The notes: a model not told the origin generated them from the letters alone. 64,000 nucleotides of DNA from Arcuatula senhousia (GCA_963971305.1 OZ020316.1:16882745-16946744), one strand, 5' to 3'; positions 30,951 to 42,748 are shown, counted from the stretch's first letter. Translations and numbers: made by a program.

Positions 30951-31555
30951 ACAGAACATATGAGTGTAAAATTACTTAAAAGGGTATAAAACTCAGCAAC
31001 TGTAACTAATAGGACAAGAACAAAATTCCTAGGTTCCCCGCCAAGCGGCGAATTTCAAGTCCACTCACTATGCAGGAAGCTAGAAAGCGACAGGCCTGGA
31101 AACGCATCCCAACATATGCGACCATACCAAATATCAAAAATTTATCGATAATAGTAGCTGTCTGCTGAGAAATCTGTTATGAAAATTTTCCATTTGTGAC
31201 CCTTTAAAAATTTCTAGTTTAACAGGAAGTAGATGAGCGACATTCCATCATATGGGACCTCTACCTGAAGCTCCCATCCTCGGAAACACAGGTATTCTTC
31301 TCTCCCTTACTCGTTCATCACCCATTGGTCATTTCGTATGACTTTGTTCGTTTGTGCGTTCTTGGTCTGATCTTAAACTTCATAAAATTTCAATAGAGAA
31401 ACATGTAAAAATCGCATTTTAGAAGGCTAGATACAAATCATTTACACTTTCAAAAAAGGTGGTTTACGGGTGTAATGACCCAAGGGGTAATGGATGAGTA
31501 AGCGAAAGAAGAACACCTTGGTTTCCGAGGATGAAACTTTAAATAATACTTTAAG

Positions 31556-32000
31556 ATATTTAGACGACATTCTTGCACTTTTCTAATTTTATTACAGATT
31601 TCTATCCTTCCGATGAACCTTGAACAAGTCTAACGAAACCGGTGAAAGATGTCCATTTTTGGATTTAGATTTAAGTATTATTGACGGAAAATTACAAACC
31701 AAAATATATGATAAACGTGACGACTTTAATTTCCCTATGATAAATTTCCCTTTTCTTGAAAGAGATGTTCAACAAGCGCCGCCATACGAGGTTCACATTT
31801 CACAGTTAGTAAGATATGCTCGGATCTGCTGTGATTTTTTTCTGATTTTAATAACAAAACCCGTTTTATTTATACTGAAAAATATTAAAACAAGGTTATT
31901 GATAACAAAAGTTTGTAAATTTTTTTTTCCAAATTCTTCCACAAGTATCGATCTCTTATTGAAAAATTTAATTGTACACGTCGTTTTCTAATAGTGAAAG
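31556..32000 (+). pseudogene. Penelope-like fragment
   Basis: Starts with the catalytic RYLDDI motif, then after a frame break GERCPFLDLDLSI and [18 protein letters not shown] (about 31.65-31.76 kb) and QLVRYARICC. The frame then dissolves into AT-rich sequence. It is a third independent copy in the window. Confidence 0.7.
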
Positions 32001-32274
32001 GACTATCACATCCTGAATTTTATGGTAATGTTTTTTTTTTATAAAGCTTACAAGTTTATAAAAACAATCCATTGGAAAGGATATGAATTGAATATTTTGG
32101 TTAAATTTTTTAATTTAGTGTTTTTTGGTAGAAATATTGATTACTTTATACTTACTTTAAACCTTCCATAAGCCTTTTTACTAATTGTCATTTTTAAGCA
32201 TTATATATAGCGATCAAGCATGTCGTGTCATGACACGCCACCAAATCATTTACAATCGATATGTTTGATTTTTT

Positions 32275-33743
32275 ATACGACCGCAAAAAATTTGCGGACG
32301 TATTATGGTATGATGCTGTCGTCGTCGTCGTCGTCGTCGTCGTTGTCTGTTAACTTTTTAGTGTTTCCACAATAACTTTAGTTCCAGTTATCCGATTGCT
32401 ATGAAACTTTACAATGATGTTCCTTACCATAAAAGGATGCATGGGATTGATTTTGGGGGTCCCCCCATTTTTCGTTTAGAAATTAGGGGCCAAAAAAGGG
32501 CCAAAAATACTACTTTTTTGTTTGTTTCCACAATAACTTTAGTTCTAGTTATCCAATTGCTATGAAATTTGACAGTGATGTTCCTTACCATACAAGGATG
32601 AATGGGATTGATTTTGGGGGTCCCCCCTTTTTTGTTTCGAAATTAGGGGCCCAAAAGGGGAAAAAAATTCAAATATTTAATTGTTTCCACCATAACTTTG
32701 GTCCTAGTTGGCCTATTGCTGTGAAATTTGTCAAGAATGTTTCTTACAATAAAAGAATGAACCTGATGAATTTTTGCGCCCCCCTTTTTCTCCGTTGTGT
32801 AATTGGGGGCCAAAAGGGGCCAAAATAAAAACTTTTTTATTTGTGGTCCGATTTTGAATTTTTTTTTTACATGTTTGTTCTTGTCAAATAGCGGATACAA
32901 AATTAAGAATTAATTTTTGCGACCCCCCCCTTTTTCCCCCTATTACGTAATTAGGGGCCAAACGGGGCCAAAATCGAAACTTTTTTATTTGTGGTCCGCT
33001 TTTGAAATTTTTTTTTGCAAGTTTATTTTTGTCAAGTAGCGAATCCAAATTTGAGAATTTATTTTTGCGACCCCCACCCCTTTTTCACCTGTTACGTAAT
33101 AAGGGGCCAAAAGGGGCAGAAATTGAAACTTTTTTATTTCTGGTCCGATTTTGAAATTTTTTTTTGCATGTTTGTTCTTGTCAAATAGCGGATACAAAAT
33201 TAAGAATTAATTTTTGCGACCCCCCCCTTTTTCCCCTTATTACGTAATTAGGGGCCAAATGGGGCCGAAATTGAAACTTTTTTATTTCTGGTCCGATTTT
33301 GAAAATTTTTTTTTGCATGTTTGTTCTTGTCAAATAGCGAATACAAAATTAGGAATTAATTTTTGCGACCCCCCCTTTTTCCCCCTATTACGTAATTAGG
33401 GGCCAAATGAGGCTTTTTTATTTGTGGTCCGATTTTGAAATTGTTTTTTTGCAAATTTATTCTTGTCAGGTAGCGATTCTAAATTTAAGAATAATTTTTT
33501 TGGGCTGTAATCATAATTTAAAAAAATTCTGGTTCGATTTTTAATTTTTTCCCCAAACATTATTCTTTTAAAGAGTAGAATACAACATTCAAAATTTATA
33601 TTTTTAGCCCCTGGGTTGAAAGTCCATCAGAGAAGCATGTGTCAAAAACCTTTGTCAGTCCACCATGGGCTGCATGTGTCCAGAACAATAGACTATCCAT
33701 ATTAGGCCTAAAACGTACAGGGTTCAACATGTTGCGGTCGTAT
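32275..33743. mobile_element. 1.47-kb element with ATACGACCGCAA inverted ends and internal subrepeats
   Basis: ATACGACCGCAA at 32275-32286 is perfectly inverted at 33732-33743. Just inside the left end is a GTC trinucleotide run. The left third has three units of about 160 bp ('gtttccacaataactttag'). The middle has about five units of about 146 bp ('gtccgattttgaaattttt', 'tacgtaattaggggcc'). It has no coding capacity. It is probably a non-autonomous DNA element expanded by internal tandem duplication. Confidence 0.6.
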
Positions 33744-33954
33744 CATGCTGCGCTCGGCGAAGCTTTTTATTACGTCAGTCTATTGGTGATTCTCAGCTAG
33801 CTGTCAGTAACAGTGAGTGTTTTTTTTAGAGATTTCCTTTACCATTCTTTCGTTTGTTCTTGATGTCTTTTGTCCGAGGTTCTGTCTAGTGGAATTGAAC
33901 TTTAATCGATTTGATTTTTATTGTAAGTTTAGTTTTTGTGCCTTTTCTAGGAAT

Positions 33955-34250
33955 ATTTAGAGGGGGGAGGTTGGGCCCAAAAACTAGTTTAACCCCGCCA
34001 CATAATATATGTGCTTGTCCTAAGCCAGGAATCTTTGACAATGCTTTTGTTTGTACTTGTCTTTTTGATGTTTTCTGTGACTTCTTTAAGAAGGGGGTCA
34101 AGTGGCTATTTCAGGACTGAATTTGTATTTTATGCATTTTATTTAGACCATGCACCAATTGCAGAACCGGAGGCAGAGCCTACTGGCCTCGTTGAAGGCT
34201 GCTGGTGGTTGTCCATTGTGGTTTTCCTGAATTGCCCCTGATTTATCCGC
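33955..34250 (+). repeat. Interspersed repeat fragment
   Basis: The first 100 bp are the inverted copy of 7590-7690. The next 150 bp show a short open frame but nothing recognisable. It may be another retroelement 3' end. Confidence 0.4.
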
Positions 34251-34472
34251 GTTCCCGGGACCGCGATCCAGATTTTAGCAGTAGCTATAAACTTCCACGC
34301 AAATATATTTGTACATGTGTAGCATACTGAATATTACGAGCGGGGACCAGTCCACCCCTGATTGTGGGCTGTGTCGCGTACACTTATTCCACATCTCATT
34401 GTTTTTTTCTATTCAACGTTCTAACCGTGAAATGTCTTTGGGCAATGTGAAGTTGGTTACTTTTTCGTTATT

Positions 34473-34612
34473 CATTTGATATTCATTTGTTATTCATTTG
34501 ATATTCATTTGTTATTCATTTAACATTCGTTTGATATTCATTTAACTTTCGTTTAACATTCGTTTAATATTCATTTAGCATTCGTTTCATTTTCATTTAA
34601 CATTCGTATTTA
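34473..34612 (+). repeat. Minisatellite, ATTCATTTGTT-type units
   Basis: About ten imperfect units of 13 bp ('atattcatttgtt', 'acattcgtttaat') in tandem. Non-coding. Confidence 0.65.
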
Positions 34613-35770
34613 TCTTTGACTGTCATGGGGTGTTACTAAAGGACACAACGTAAACGGGACGAAATACAGAACGGAAAAATGGAAACGGAAAACGGAATTT
34701 TAAATTCTATTTTATGTATAGCAAAGTTTTTCTTTTTTATTCGTTATCTTTGTACTTGATATAAGGATTTTGGGTTTTCGTGTCATTTATTGAAGTTAAG
34801 GAAAAAATGGTGAAGATATATAAACAGATAAAAATACTTTGCTTTGGATTCTTTAAACGTAAATCAGCATGACAAAGGTCGGATAACAATAGTTCGTCTT
34901 TTTAATTAGACGAACATAGACTAAGCGAAGGATTTTTAACTATAATACTTACTTATATCATAGAACACGATTTCCTCACAAATAGAGTATTATTATGCTA
35001 CCTAAATATTCGAATGTGTACAATTGCAGCTTGCTGTCTGGTCAAGTTAAGGCGAGGAGGACCGGGGCGGCAAAACCAATTCACAACGTAAATTTTTCAG
35101 AGCATGTATATCATGGTTCAGACCGACACAAGAATTCTGCTATTCGAACATGTACATGTATGTTGTGTAATCGAAGAAAGGACATCGGGTACATTGACAT
35201 ATACGGATTTTTGGTCTTTCAGATGAGCACAATTGTTGGTTTGCTTTTATTAACATTTATGTTTTGCCTTACTTTCACGAATTGGGCTTAACCTATATGA
35301 ATCATTAGCAATGCAACTGGCGTGATTCGACAACCAGGTACAGCAGACCCTTACGAAACATTTCAGTTCACTTTTTGTTTTTGACGAGTTCGTGTGTGTT
35401 GCTTATTTCAAAACAGTTATGTTTTTTCTCTTGTGTCTTTTGCTTTTTGTTAGACAAAAAGGTTAGGATTATTTTTCTGCTTCGCCAAGTACAAATTACT
35501 TTAATAAGAAAACGGGTCTTAGCAGCACGGATGGTCCACATTAATATGAAATATTCAGTGAATTCCCCACATATCTACTACCCGAAGTATGGACATTAAG
35601 CAAGAACTCAGCCAGTGCGACGAACCTCGGACGGACAAGGGAAAATTATATACCCGTTCCACAAACACGTATGAGGGTGGAAGGGTGGGCCATAAAATTA
35701 TGAAAAAGATAGTAATTTCAAGACACTTTTGGAATGACTTACTTGATGATGTGAATCTAAAATCTGAAAC
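34613..35770. other. Intergenic, nothing firm
   Basis: Contains scattered short open frames. A phrase near 35.2 kb ('tttcagatgagcacaattgttgg') resembles the end of the Penelope fragment at 10.16 kb, so old retroelement tail sequence may be present. No gene is supported. Confidence 0.3.
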
Positions 35771-36690
35771 AAGAGGCTCCTAGTTGCCTGAATCGCTTAC
35801 CTGGTCCTATAGCTATGAGGTTCTTTTCTCCGAGCTATTACCCCTATAAGGGATCATCTGACAACTTTGATCCAACAGAGATTTTTGAATAGATTAATGA
35901 GTTGAAGGTATCAGCAGGCAGCAGCTTTTTTCTATCTTAATCAAGTTTCAGTGTTTGGGGCAAAACCATGTATACAATAACATATATACCTTTAAAGAAC
36001 CATAACCCCTATACGGGGTCATCTGATGTCTTCAACCCAAGGGAGACTTTTGTAGAGCTCAATAAGCTGAATATTATAGCAAGCAACAGCTTTTCTCTAT
36101 CTGCAACAGTTTTCTTTTTATAGGCCAAAAACATGAAAAACACTTTTTTTTACCTTTGAAGGGCCATAACCTCTTTTAGCGGTCATTTGACATCTTAGAC
36201 CCAATTAAGACTTTTGTAGAGCTCAATGAGTTGAAGGTTTAAGCAAGCAACAGCTTTTCTTTTTTCTACAATAGTTTTCATTCTATAGAGAAATAATGAA
36301 AAAAACTCTAACTTTTAACCATTAAAGGGCAATAACCCCTATAAGGGGTCATCTGACAGCTTGGACCCAACATAGACTTTTGTAGAGAGTTTGATACTAA
36401 AGAAGAAAGTTGCATGAAATTTTCTCTATCTCTTTTACTATTTGATTTATATACCAAAAACAATAGTCTGACTCCCCTGGTCTATTTTTAGCAACGGCAG
36501 CCATGTTTTTTTTTATACAAATTAAATATCGAAACACAACTGTTGTCAAGACACCCTAGAGATCAATTATATCAAATTTTATTAAACTATGTGAAGTAAA
36601 TTCAGAAGGGAACTTTAAAAAAAGATGTTAACGGAGGACAGACGACGACGACGGACGCCAAGTGATGTTAATAGTTCACCTGGGCATTCA
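35771..36690 (-). repeat. AGCTCACCTG-family repeat, inverted copy
   Basis: Read on the minus strand it starts at a GGTGAACT/CATCACTTGGCGTCCGTCG end (about 36.69 kb) and finishes with AAGCGATTCAGG...GGAGCCTCTTGTTT (35.77 kb). The inside has repeated 'gggccataacccctataagg'-like modules. Confidence 0.55.
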
Positions 36691-37215
36691 GCATCAAATA
36701 CTGAGCACTAAATCGGGATTTAGCTGCAACGAATTTATCTTGTTATTCCCCGGTATATAAGTCTTAAAACCCGTTCACGTTACCAGCTTATCCGTCGGGT
36801 ATCTTCTTGGCAATCAATATGCTCAACATCTTATGTCGGAGCTAGTTCTTTAATCAAATCGGCTCATACCTCGTCAATGGTAGACTGACGGATGAACTTA
36901 ACAGTAACGAGTGTTACTATAAAATAAAACCTTAGTATTGCATTCAGCAGGTTCAACTAAAGCCTTTTTAGCTTACCTAAGAAAGTTAAGGGGCTTGTTT
37001 TGATACCTTCAGCGTCGGCGTCAGATTTGATTAGAGCTATTTCCAGTTACTAACTAGTGCTTCATCAACCATATTGGTGTGGTAGGTGCAGCTATTTATA
37101 CTAAGAATTCTGAAAGTTTCGGATGCTGGCTGTGAGTAGTATGAAAAGGCCGATTCTGCCACAATAACCATTTTCAAGGAGAAATACTGCATAGGACCCC
37201 AGCCCCGACGGCCAG

Positions 37216-37542
37216 ATGCAAACGGATGGCATTCCTATTGAGCATAGGGTAAAAACAAGAATTATGTCTCTCGTACCAAGCGGAGATGATTTCATCAGCG
37301 AAGATGTCTTCCAGAAAAAGATTCAGGACCAGAATCAGGAAGCCCTCAACTGGACGGACTTGCCCACAGGGGTGATCTTTAGGATCTTTGAGGTTTTGAA
37401 AGTTGAAGGAAAATTTGGCAAAAGCAAAATCCTCACTCTGAAAAATCAAGAAGGAAATACTTCCAGATGGCTTGCCCCATCCTCAACAAAGAGAACAGTC
37501 CCTTGCAATGAGCTCTCATTGGGAGCACCGGATTCAAGCTGA
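37216..37542 (+). CDS. Small unrecognised protein, possibly nucleic-acid binding
   Basis: A 108-codon frame at the left edge of the viral-like region, plus strand, opposite to the structural genes. Central part: LNWTDLPTGVIFRIFEV, then KFGKSKILTL, a short-strand pattern reminiscent of compact OB-fold-like proteins. That is speculative. Only the middle looks conserved; the ends may be chance extension. It could be a remnant of a replication-side gene of the original element. Confidence 0.4.
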   Translation: MQTDGIPIEHRVKTRIMSLVPSGDDFISEDVFQKKIQDQNQEALNWTDLPTGVIFRIFEVLKVEGKFGKSKILTLKNQEGNTSRWLAPSSTKRTVPCNELSLGAPDSS

Positions 37543-37749
37543 GCAAGAAATTTGATCAGCAGTACCTCTGCTACGATCTAGTGAGGAAATAAAAAAAATC
37601 TCAGAAATTTCTCGATCCAAAACGGATCGGAAATTTTTTTTTGTCACTAGGCACTGATCTGGACGGTTTGGGAATGAGCAGGGAGCGAGGCGTAGCCGGG
37701 CGATGCGCGATTGGAAGAACCCTCCCTACGGCGCATGCGTATTCAGCTC

Positions 37750-38082
37750 TTCGCTAAATGGGGTGGAAGGTTGACGTTCTTTATGCAGATGGCAGGAGCA
37801 ACATCTTCCCCAGTGAGCTGGGACTTGTAGGATTTGCTAGTCGGACAGTATCTCGGTGCTTCTTTTTCTTCTTGGCAAGGCGGCGAGAGATCAAAGAGAG
37901 GACCCCAGATCCCATGGTACCACTGGTCAGCAGCAGACTCTCCACAGAGCACTCACCCAGAGCAATGGAGAAGACTTTATCAAATCAGTTGTAGATCTTC
38001 ATGGCATGCTCATACCTCTTGATTTCTGAAGTGAGCTCTTCCATGCATGCGATACAGCAGGCATCCACTTCAACATTCATTT
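37750..38082 (-). pseudogene. Small membrane-protein-like gene of the viral module, disrupted
   Basis: A start at 38082 (after an ATAATTAAATG context) leads to a charged helix (EELTSEIKRYEHAMKIY), an in-frame TGA, then a hydrophobic stretch (SLLLTSGTMGSGVLSLI) and a basic tail. Helix, hydrophobic hairpin and basic end resemble small membrane proteins seen in Polinton-type elements. I cannot name it with confidence. Confidence 0.4.
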
Positions 38083-38249
38083 AATTATACATAGAGGAGC
38101 ATGCCTAAGATGGTCATGCGTTTGAAATGGCTATTGGGGCCTAGGATCAGCCCTTTTCCCACGTAGAACTGACGTCCGCTCTTTAAGTACAGCTCATCGC
38201 CATATGTATTGGGCAAAGTGCCTGGCTTGAGATAAAGACCACGACCCTT

Positions 38250-38650
38250 AATTGGGTTTCACGCAGCACACTTTCCCACCTTTCTTGAGATATAATCCAG
38301 ACCCCATGGTTTTTTGGATTGCTGCACTGCCCAAACCGCTCAATGCACCCACACCCAAAGCAGGTAGCACTGTTTGGCTAGCATGGGTAGCGCAGCAGAG
38401 GCAAGATCTGCGAGCATGTGGAGGAATCCACTTTTTATCTGCACGTTATAGCTCACCTGCTTCGGACTCATCTCCAAGACCATACCACCCTTACCGCTCT
38501 GCAGAGCTTGGCGTACGCTGGATCTGCCGGTGGGTGAGGAGCATCTATTGCTCGCCGGAGAGGTTGGCATGCGGCAATCGGACGCTCAAGGGGCAGCCTT
38601 TCTTTGCCGCACACTTGATCTTTTCCGCCTGACCCTTCGTCAAGTTGAGA
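38250..38650 (-). pseudogene. Virion core (pX-like) protein, frameshifted
   Basis: Minus-strand blocks in different frames: QAEKIKCAAKKGCPLSVRL; then GKGGMVLEMSPKQVSYNV and a hydrophobic FLHMLADLASAALPML; then GSGLYLKKGG and further G-x-LYLK-type repeats toward 38.17 kb. Basic clusters, a hydrophobic helix and GLYLK repeats are characteristic of the adenovirus-pX-like core protein of Polintons/adintoviruses. At least three frame breaks are present. This gene lies outside the duplicated unit and is present once. Confidence 0.65.
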
Positions 38651-39414
38651 TCATGCTCTTTATAATCCAATTATTTATATCTCGCGCAGATGAAAGCGGA
38701 TGTGGAGATGTTCCCCCTCGTATATCAATGGGGCGACTGTCTTGATCGGTCAGATACGTCTGCAAGCGATCGTTGGTCCTCAGAGTCACGGTCAGGTAGA
38801 CTAGATTCTTTGGGGTCTTAATGATCTTCATGCCCGGATCGACTCCGGGTTAGAAGCTATAGATGATTGACTGCTGGGTGCCGTCCACATACCTTCCATC
38901 GATTGCTATTCACCAGGATGCTATTGATGCTGATAATATTGACGATATGCTCACCCTCCGTGTAGCCGTTCCTGGCTCTTTCGTATACTTCTTGCGCTCG
39001 AAATCTAGCACGTTGCTTATGCTATTGGGAACGTCAAATCCACTTGATATTTTCTGGCGAGGGTGAGGGTGGCCCTCAAAGTGGCGCGATTGGCATCGAG
39101 GTAGATCTTTGATTTGTGGCTTTGAGCTGCAGTTGCTGTAAGATCTCATTGTTGATATCGTCGACGCCGTATGACCCAGTGCTCAGCTCGACGGGAAACC
39201 ACTTAGCTCCCCTCATCGGGAGAGAAGCGGAAGGAATTATTCCCCGCATGGATATTGGGGATTGAGTAGTACGTCTCCAGATTCACGAGGGCCATCTGGT
39301 AGAGGGTGGGTTGAAGCGGGTCAAGATCTTACTATCGTTCCCGGAGACGATGAAGGAGAACCCATGTATTGGTTCGGTATTGGTGACGATTTGCCGCAGA
39401 AGTGAAGCGTCCAT
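38640..39414 (-). pseudogene. Penton-like minor capsid protein, broken
   Basis: A start ATG at 39414 follows AGATAAAT. Blocks read LRQIVTNTEPIHGFSF, then (other frame) MALVNLETYYSIPNIHAGNN, then NRATLRATLTL and YQVDLTFPI near 39.0-39.1 kb, and a C-terminal NLVYLTVTLR / YLTDQDSRPIDIRGG at 38.7-38.8 kb. The TDQD...D-RG ending is a signature of the minor capsid (penton-like) family in these elements. Several stops and frameshifts are present. The unit boundary at 38972 cuts this gene, so the two downstream copies lack the C-terminal third. Confidence 0.6.
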
Positions 39415-39419
39415 ATTTA

Positions 39420-40254
39420 TCTAAGCCACCTCAGAAGACGACGCTCATCTTCTGACCATCGGATTCAAACTGGAGGATTCGATCGGAGATGACCAAGGGG
39501 AAGGTTTGGTTATTGGCGGGAACGTTGCACACGCATTATGCTCGGATCTGGATATCCATGTTCGACTCTTTCAACCGCTCGGACTGGTTGCTGACGTCGA
39601 TGACAAAAATAGAGTTCGATGACGAAAAATAGAGATCAATGAAATCGGAGGGGTTGATGCCACCATTGCTCAGCTGACTTTCCATGCTGTAGAATTTCTT
39701 GCAAATTTGGCGGCCTCCTTATAGACCCTGGCGAGCTTGCACTGGATGAAGAAGTCGGCATTAAAATCTACGGCGGGATAGCGCTCGGCATTGAGGGTAA
39801 CGTGGATATTTTGTAATCGTTAGTGGTCGAAGACGGCGGCATTATGGAACTGGTCATTCCCCATCCATGATCCATCGCGGTTTCTCGCAACTGCTTTTAG
39901 CAGTCAAACACCAATGGAATTGCAAGGTCTGGGGCACGGCAATGGAGTCGCACTGTCTACAGTGGAAGCCATAAATCGATCTTGGTCTTGCTCTGGATGG
40001 TTCCATGAAGCTGCAGCTTCTTTTCGTTGGAAGGAATGACGTGGGGTACGACCGACGTCGTACGCAATACCATCATTCTTCTGAAGTCGCCCTTCGATTA
40101 AGAGATAGCTCTTAGCGGGGTGGAGGAAGAGGCGTATCTCCGCACCTGCGTTATTCAGCTGGGCACCGGCTTGAGGTTCGTATTCGTGAACCTGATACTC
40201 CTGAAGACTTTCATCAAAGGTCAGTCATTCGGTGAGAGAAAGCATATCAGCCAT
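39420..40254 (-). pseudogene. Major capsid protein-like gene, copy A, broken
   Basis: A start ATG at 40254 lies just after a TATAAATAAAATG context shared with the preceding gene's stop. Blocks in shifting frames include QLNNAGAEIRLFLHP, AKSYLLIEGRLQKND (40.1-40.2 kb), YPAVDFNADFFIQ, and a C-terminal VPANNQTFPLVISDRI-like stretch (39.5 kb). The N-terminal AG-E-R/SYL-EGRL pattern is typical of the Polinton/adintovirus major capsid family. At about 280 codons it is shorter than an intact capsid gene (usually over 450), so internal sequence has been lost as well as frame. Confidence 0.6.
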
Positions 40255-40275
40255 TATACATTTTATTTATAGCGC
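40255..40275 (-). promoter_or_regulatory. TATAAATAAAATG gene-junction motif
   Basis: On the minus strand, TATAAATAA contains the stop codon of the 85-aa gene and lies immediately before the capsid start. The same motif recurs before the DUF8207-like start (41511-41526). Related AT-rich forms occur before the penton-like, ATPase and core-protein starts. It is a candidate late promoter of the module. Confidence 0.5.
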
Positions 40276-40520
40276 CGGACGAAGTCGTGGATGGTGGCAA
40301 TGCCCCCGCCCGAGATAAGATTATTGAGGCGAGCTTGCTGTCTTGGGGTCCACACATACTTGGTAGGGGTTATTGGGGGAAGATTTTTCTTGCTAGTCAG
40401 TCGATGGAATACGTGGTCCACCGCCTTGCTCGCACCTTTCTCTACACCTTTCAGGGCTGCATTGGAAGCGACGCTCACAGCCTTACTTCCCAACGTCTTT
40501 GCGGCAGAAGAGATCAGCAC
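40263..40520 (-). CDS. 85-aa small virion-type protein, copy A
   Basis: An intact short frame on the minus strand. The N-terminal half is an Ala/Ser/Val amphipathic helix (SSAAKTLGSKAVSVASNAAL). The C-terminal half is basic and ends with a Gly-Gly-Gly turn and RRYK. Size, composition and place between the capsid and DUF8207-like genes suggest a minor virion or membrane-active peptide. Function is inferred from context only. Its stop codon (TATAAATAA) overlaps the putative promoter/start of the capsid gene. It is preserved unchanged in all three copies. Confidence 0.5.
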   Translation of the reverse strand: MLISSAAKTLGSKAVSVASNAALKGVEKGASKAVDHVFHRLTSKKNLPPITPTKYVWTPRQQARLNNLISGGGIATIHDFVRRYK

Positions 40521-41513
40521 TCGTCCTGCAAGACTGGCGATGGTATCGAATAGTCCACGCCCGCCGACGGCATACCTCCGCCGATTGATTTACTACTGAA
40601 GGCATCGTAAATTTATTTCGATGCAGCTGCTCGTACTCGTTCCTGCTAATGTGACTGGACCTCCTCATGGCGTCGAAAATGGCCACGATTTCGTTGCGCA
40701 CCCCATTATATCCAGCTTGGTAGGCGGCAGAGCAAAGATCGAGACGATCCAGCAGCTGGTTGAAGCATTTGGGTAGGAAAATGGTCTGCACCCCGCTCCC
40801 ATACTTATCTTGCCTATAGATGTGGGAGACGATTTCTTTCCACTTGTGGCTCTTGTTTCCTTGACACATGGCAGCGGACGCACTCATGATGTCGCCATAA
40901 TTTTCATTTTTCATCTACGTCATACGATCTAGGATCGGGACGTTTCTTGACCATGGGCTCCCATAAGCCGGGGTACCCTTATAGCACTGACCGTCGTCGA
41001 AGATATCGTCCCCATCGAAAGTGACTGGCAGATTTCCTATTATGATGGCATCGTTCTCCAGCCGCAATCCAAAGGTATGATCAGCTTTGGGAGTCATACT
41101 GAGCTGAAGATAGTGGGTTGCTCGCGGACCGAGGTTAGTCTTCAATATTGCTTGCTCGATGGGCAGTGGGTCGTCATCCTCAGCGGCAGGAGGTAGAATA
41201 GCAGGCAATGGGGCGGGTAGAGGAAGGGGGATATCTTCGATCTTTTTAGTGACTTTGGAGGTAGTCTCCTTTTGCGTCTCGAGCAAGGGCTTGAATATCT
41301 AGGAGAGATATCTTCGATCTTTTAAGTGATCTGGGAGGCTGTCTTCTTTTGCGTCTCGACCACGGACTTGAATATCTTGGAGAGATCGCGACTGAGTCCA
41401 ATATTATCTTGACGACGCTGTATATCGCTGGCCTAGATGCTACGCTTCGTCTCCTGCAAGTCCCTGGCTAGCGCCTCACGCTGTTTGGGATCGGTAATCT
41501 TGATGAACGTCAT
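40483..41513 (-). pseudogene. DUF8207-like gene, copy A, frameshifted
   Basis: A start at 41513 (TATAAATAAAATG) gives a short charged coiled coil (KITDPKQREALARDLQE) with in-frame stops. It continues through a Pro-rich linker to TFGLRLENDAIIIGNLPVT and GDDIFDDGQCYKGTP (about 41.0 kb). After a frame change come NYGDIMSASAAM and KSHKWKEIV/YGSG (40.75-40.9 kb). The FG-R-E...IGN-PV...GDDI...YKGTP signature matches a protein family widespread in Polinton-type elements, which I believe is DUF8207. It is known only as part of the structural module. An internal direct repeat of about 80 bp (41233-41388) carries the linker twice. Confidence 0.6.
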
Positions 41514-41532
41514 TTTATTTATAGCACCACCA

Positions 41533-41660
41533 ACGCATCATAGCGTTTGACGCATTGCCTCCAAACGCCCCATAGTGTTCGACGCATCGCCTCCCATCGC
41601 CTAATAGCGTTCGACGCCTCGCCTCCCAACGCCTCATAGCGTTCGTCCCATCGCTTCCAT
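41533..41660 (-). repeat. 32-bp minisatellite (4 units) inside viral-module frame, copy A
   Basis: CATAGCGTTCGACGC-type units recur with 32-bp spacing (41541, 41573, 41605, 41637). Because 32 is not a multiple of three, each added unit shifts frame. Copy B has the same array at 46865-46984. Confidence 0.6.
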
Positions 41661-42003
41661 CACCTTGCCAGTCAGCTTTTCGCACCCCCATCGTGGATGC
41701 AAAAAGCTTATTTCCCATCGCCCGGGCCCTAGCGTCTGAATATCGCCTGCCAATGAGGAGAAAGTGCATATGGACCGCCCATGCAGCATTCGGAGGAGCA
41801 AAAAGATTTGCGGCAGATCCTCTTAGCAACTTTAAGGTGAACGAACTCCCATCTCATCCGGACTTTTACGCCCGACCGGAGGGTTGCTTATTTGGAAATG
41901 CGAATTCTCTCCTCGTGGGTCCGATGCAAAGCCTTGCTGCAGGCAATCTTAACACTGATAGCATATGCCTCGTGCTTCGAATGCCTGCTGCATTTATCAC
42001 TGC

Positions 42004-42748
42004 TAAGGATTGCAACGATTAATCGGTTAACCGGTTATTCGGTCGGAAATATCGTAACCGGTTACGAATTTCAGTAATCGATTAATCGTTAAAAATTAAA
42101 AAAATAAACTTTTTTTCATTGTACATTTCAAACTCAATTAGAATAATTCAATTAGTAAACAGTAACACAAAGAAAATTGATTGAAATGGATAATTTGCGA
42201 TGATTACTCCGTCAAGACACAATTGTTTATACAAACTGTCACTAATAGTAACAAAACCATTTCAGATTTGAAGCGTTGCTAATTGCAGTTTAATTGAACC
42301 TTTTATGGTTTGGTAAAACTGTTTGTTTCTCATTATTTACTTCGTTTTTTTATCCTGTTTACTTCGTTTTTATTTCTTCGTCTTGTCCTTCTATGTCTGC
42401 TGTATTTCTCATTGCCTTTTTGGGCTTACAAAATATATTTATCCCATTTGTACTCCTTAATTGTGTGTTGAAAGTAACATTTTTGAAACGCATCGCATTC
42501 AGTGGTTTTATCCTATATTCAAACTTAAAGCCGATTCCAAGCTTATAAATGCGAATTGTTCATTTTTTTTTGCTTGCATTAACGGGAGGGCTAAGACAGT
42601 CTATTAACCATAAGTTTTTTCCGCAATTTATTTTGACTGGACGCCTAGACTTCTTTTATAGTTACACGATTCACACGGTCAACCGGTTAATCGGTCGGAA
42701 GATCTGATGATTAACCGGTTAGTGTATTTGAACAGTTTGTCATCCCTA
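42004..42748. mobile_element. Non-autonomous hAT-like element, copy A
   Basis: 745 bp bounded by an exact 8-bp target duplication ATCACTGC (41996-42003 and 42749-42756). The ends, TAAGGATTGCAAC and the inverted TAGGGATGACAAA, are imperfect inverted repeats. Subterminal AACCGGTT-rich inverted motifs lie on both sides. The interior is AT-rich and non-coding, unlike the surrounding GC-rich viral sequence. An 8-bp duplication with TAGGG-type ends points to hAT. Confidence 0.8.

Noticed and set aside
32764..32790. Third hammerhead (CTGATGA in the 1.47-kb element)
   Set aside because: No GAAA or pairing stems follow the CTGATGA.
34995..35291. 98-codon open frame
   Set aside because: No recognisable domain. 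Its end resembles the tail of a Penelope fragment, so it is probably chance in old retroelement DNA.
37100..37215. Polinton terminal inverted repeat at the left edge
   Set aside because: No matching inverted sequence was found near 51.7 or 62.7 kb. The element's true ends are probably lost or outside the window.
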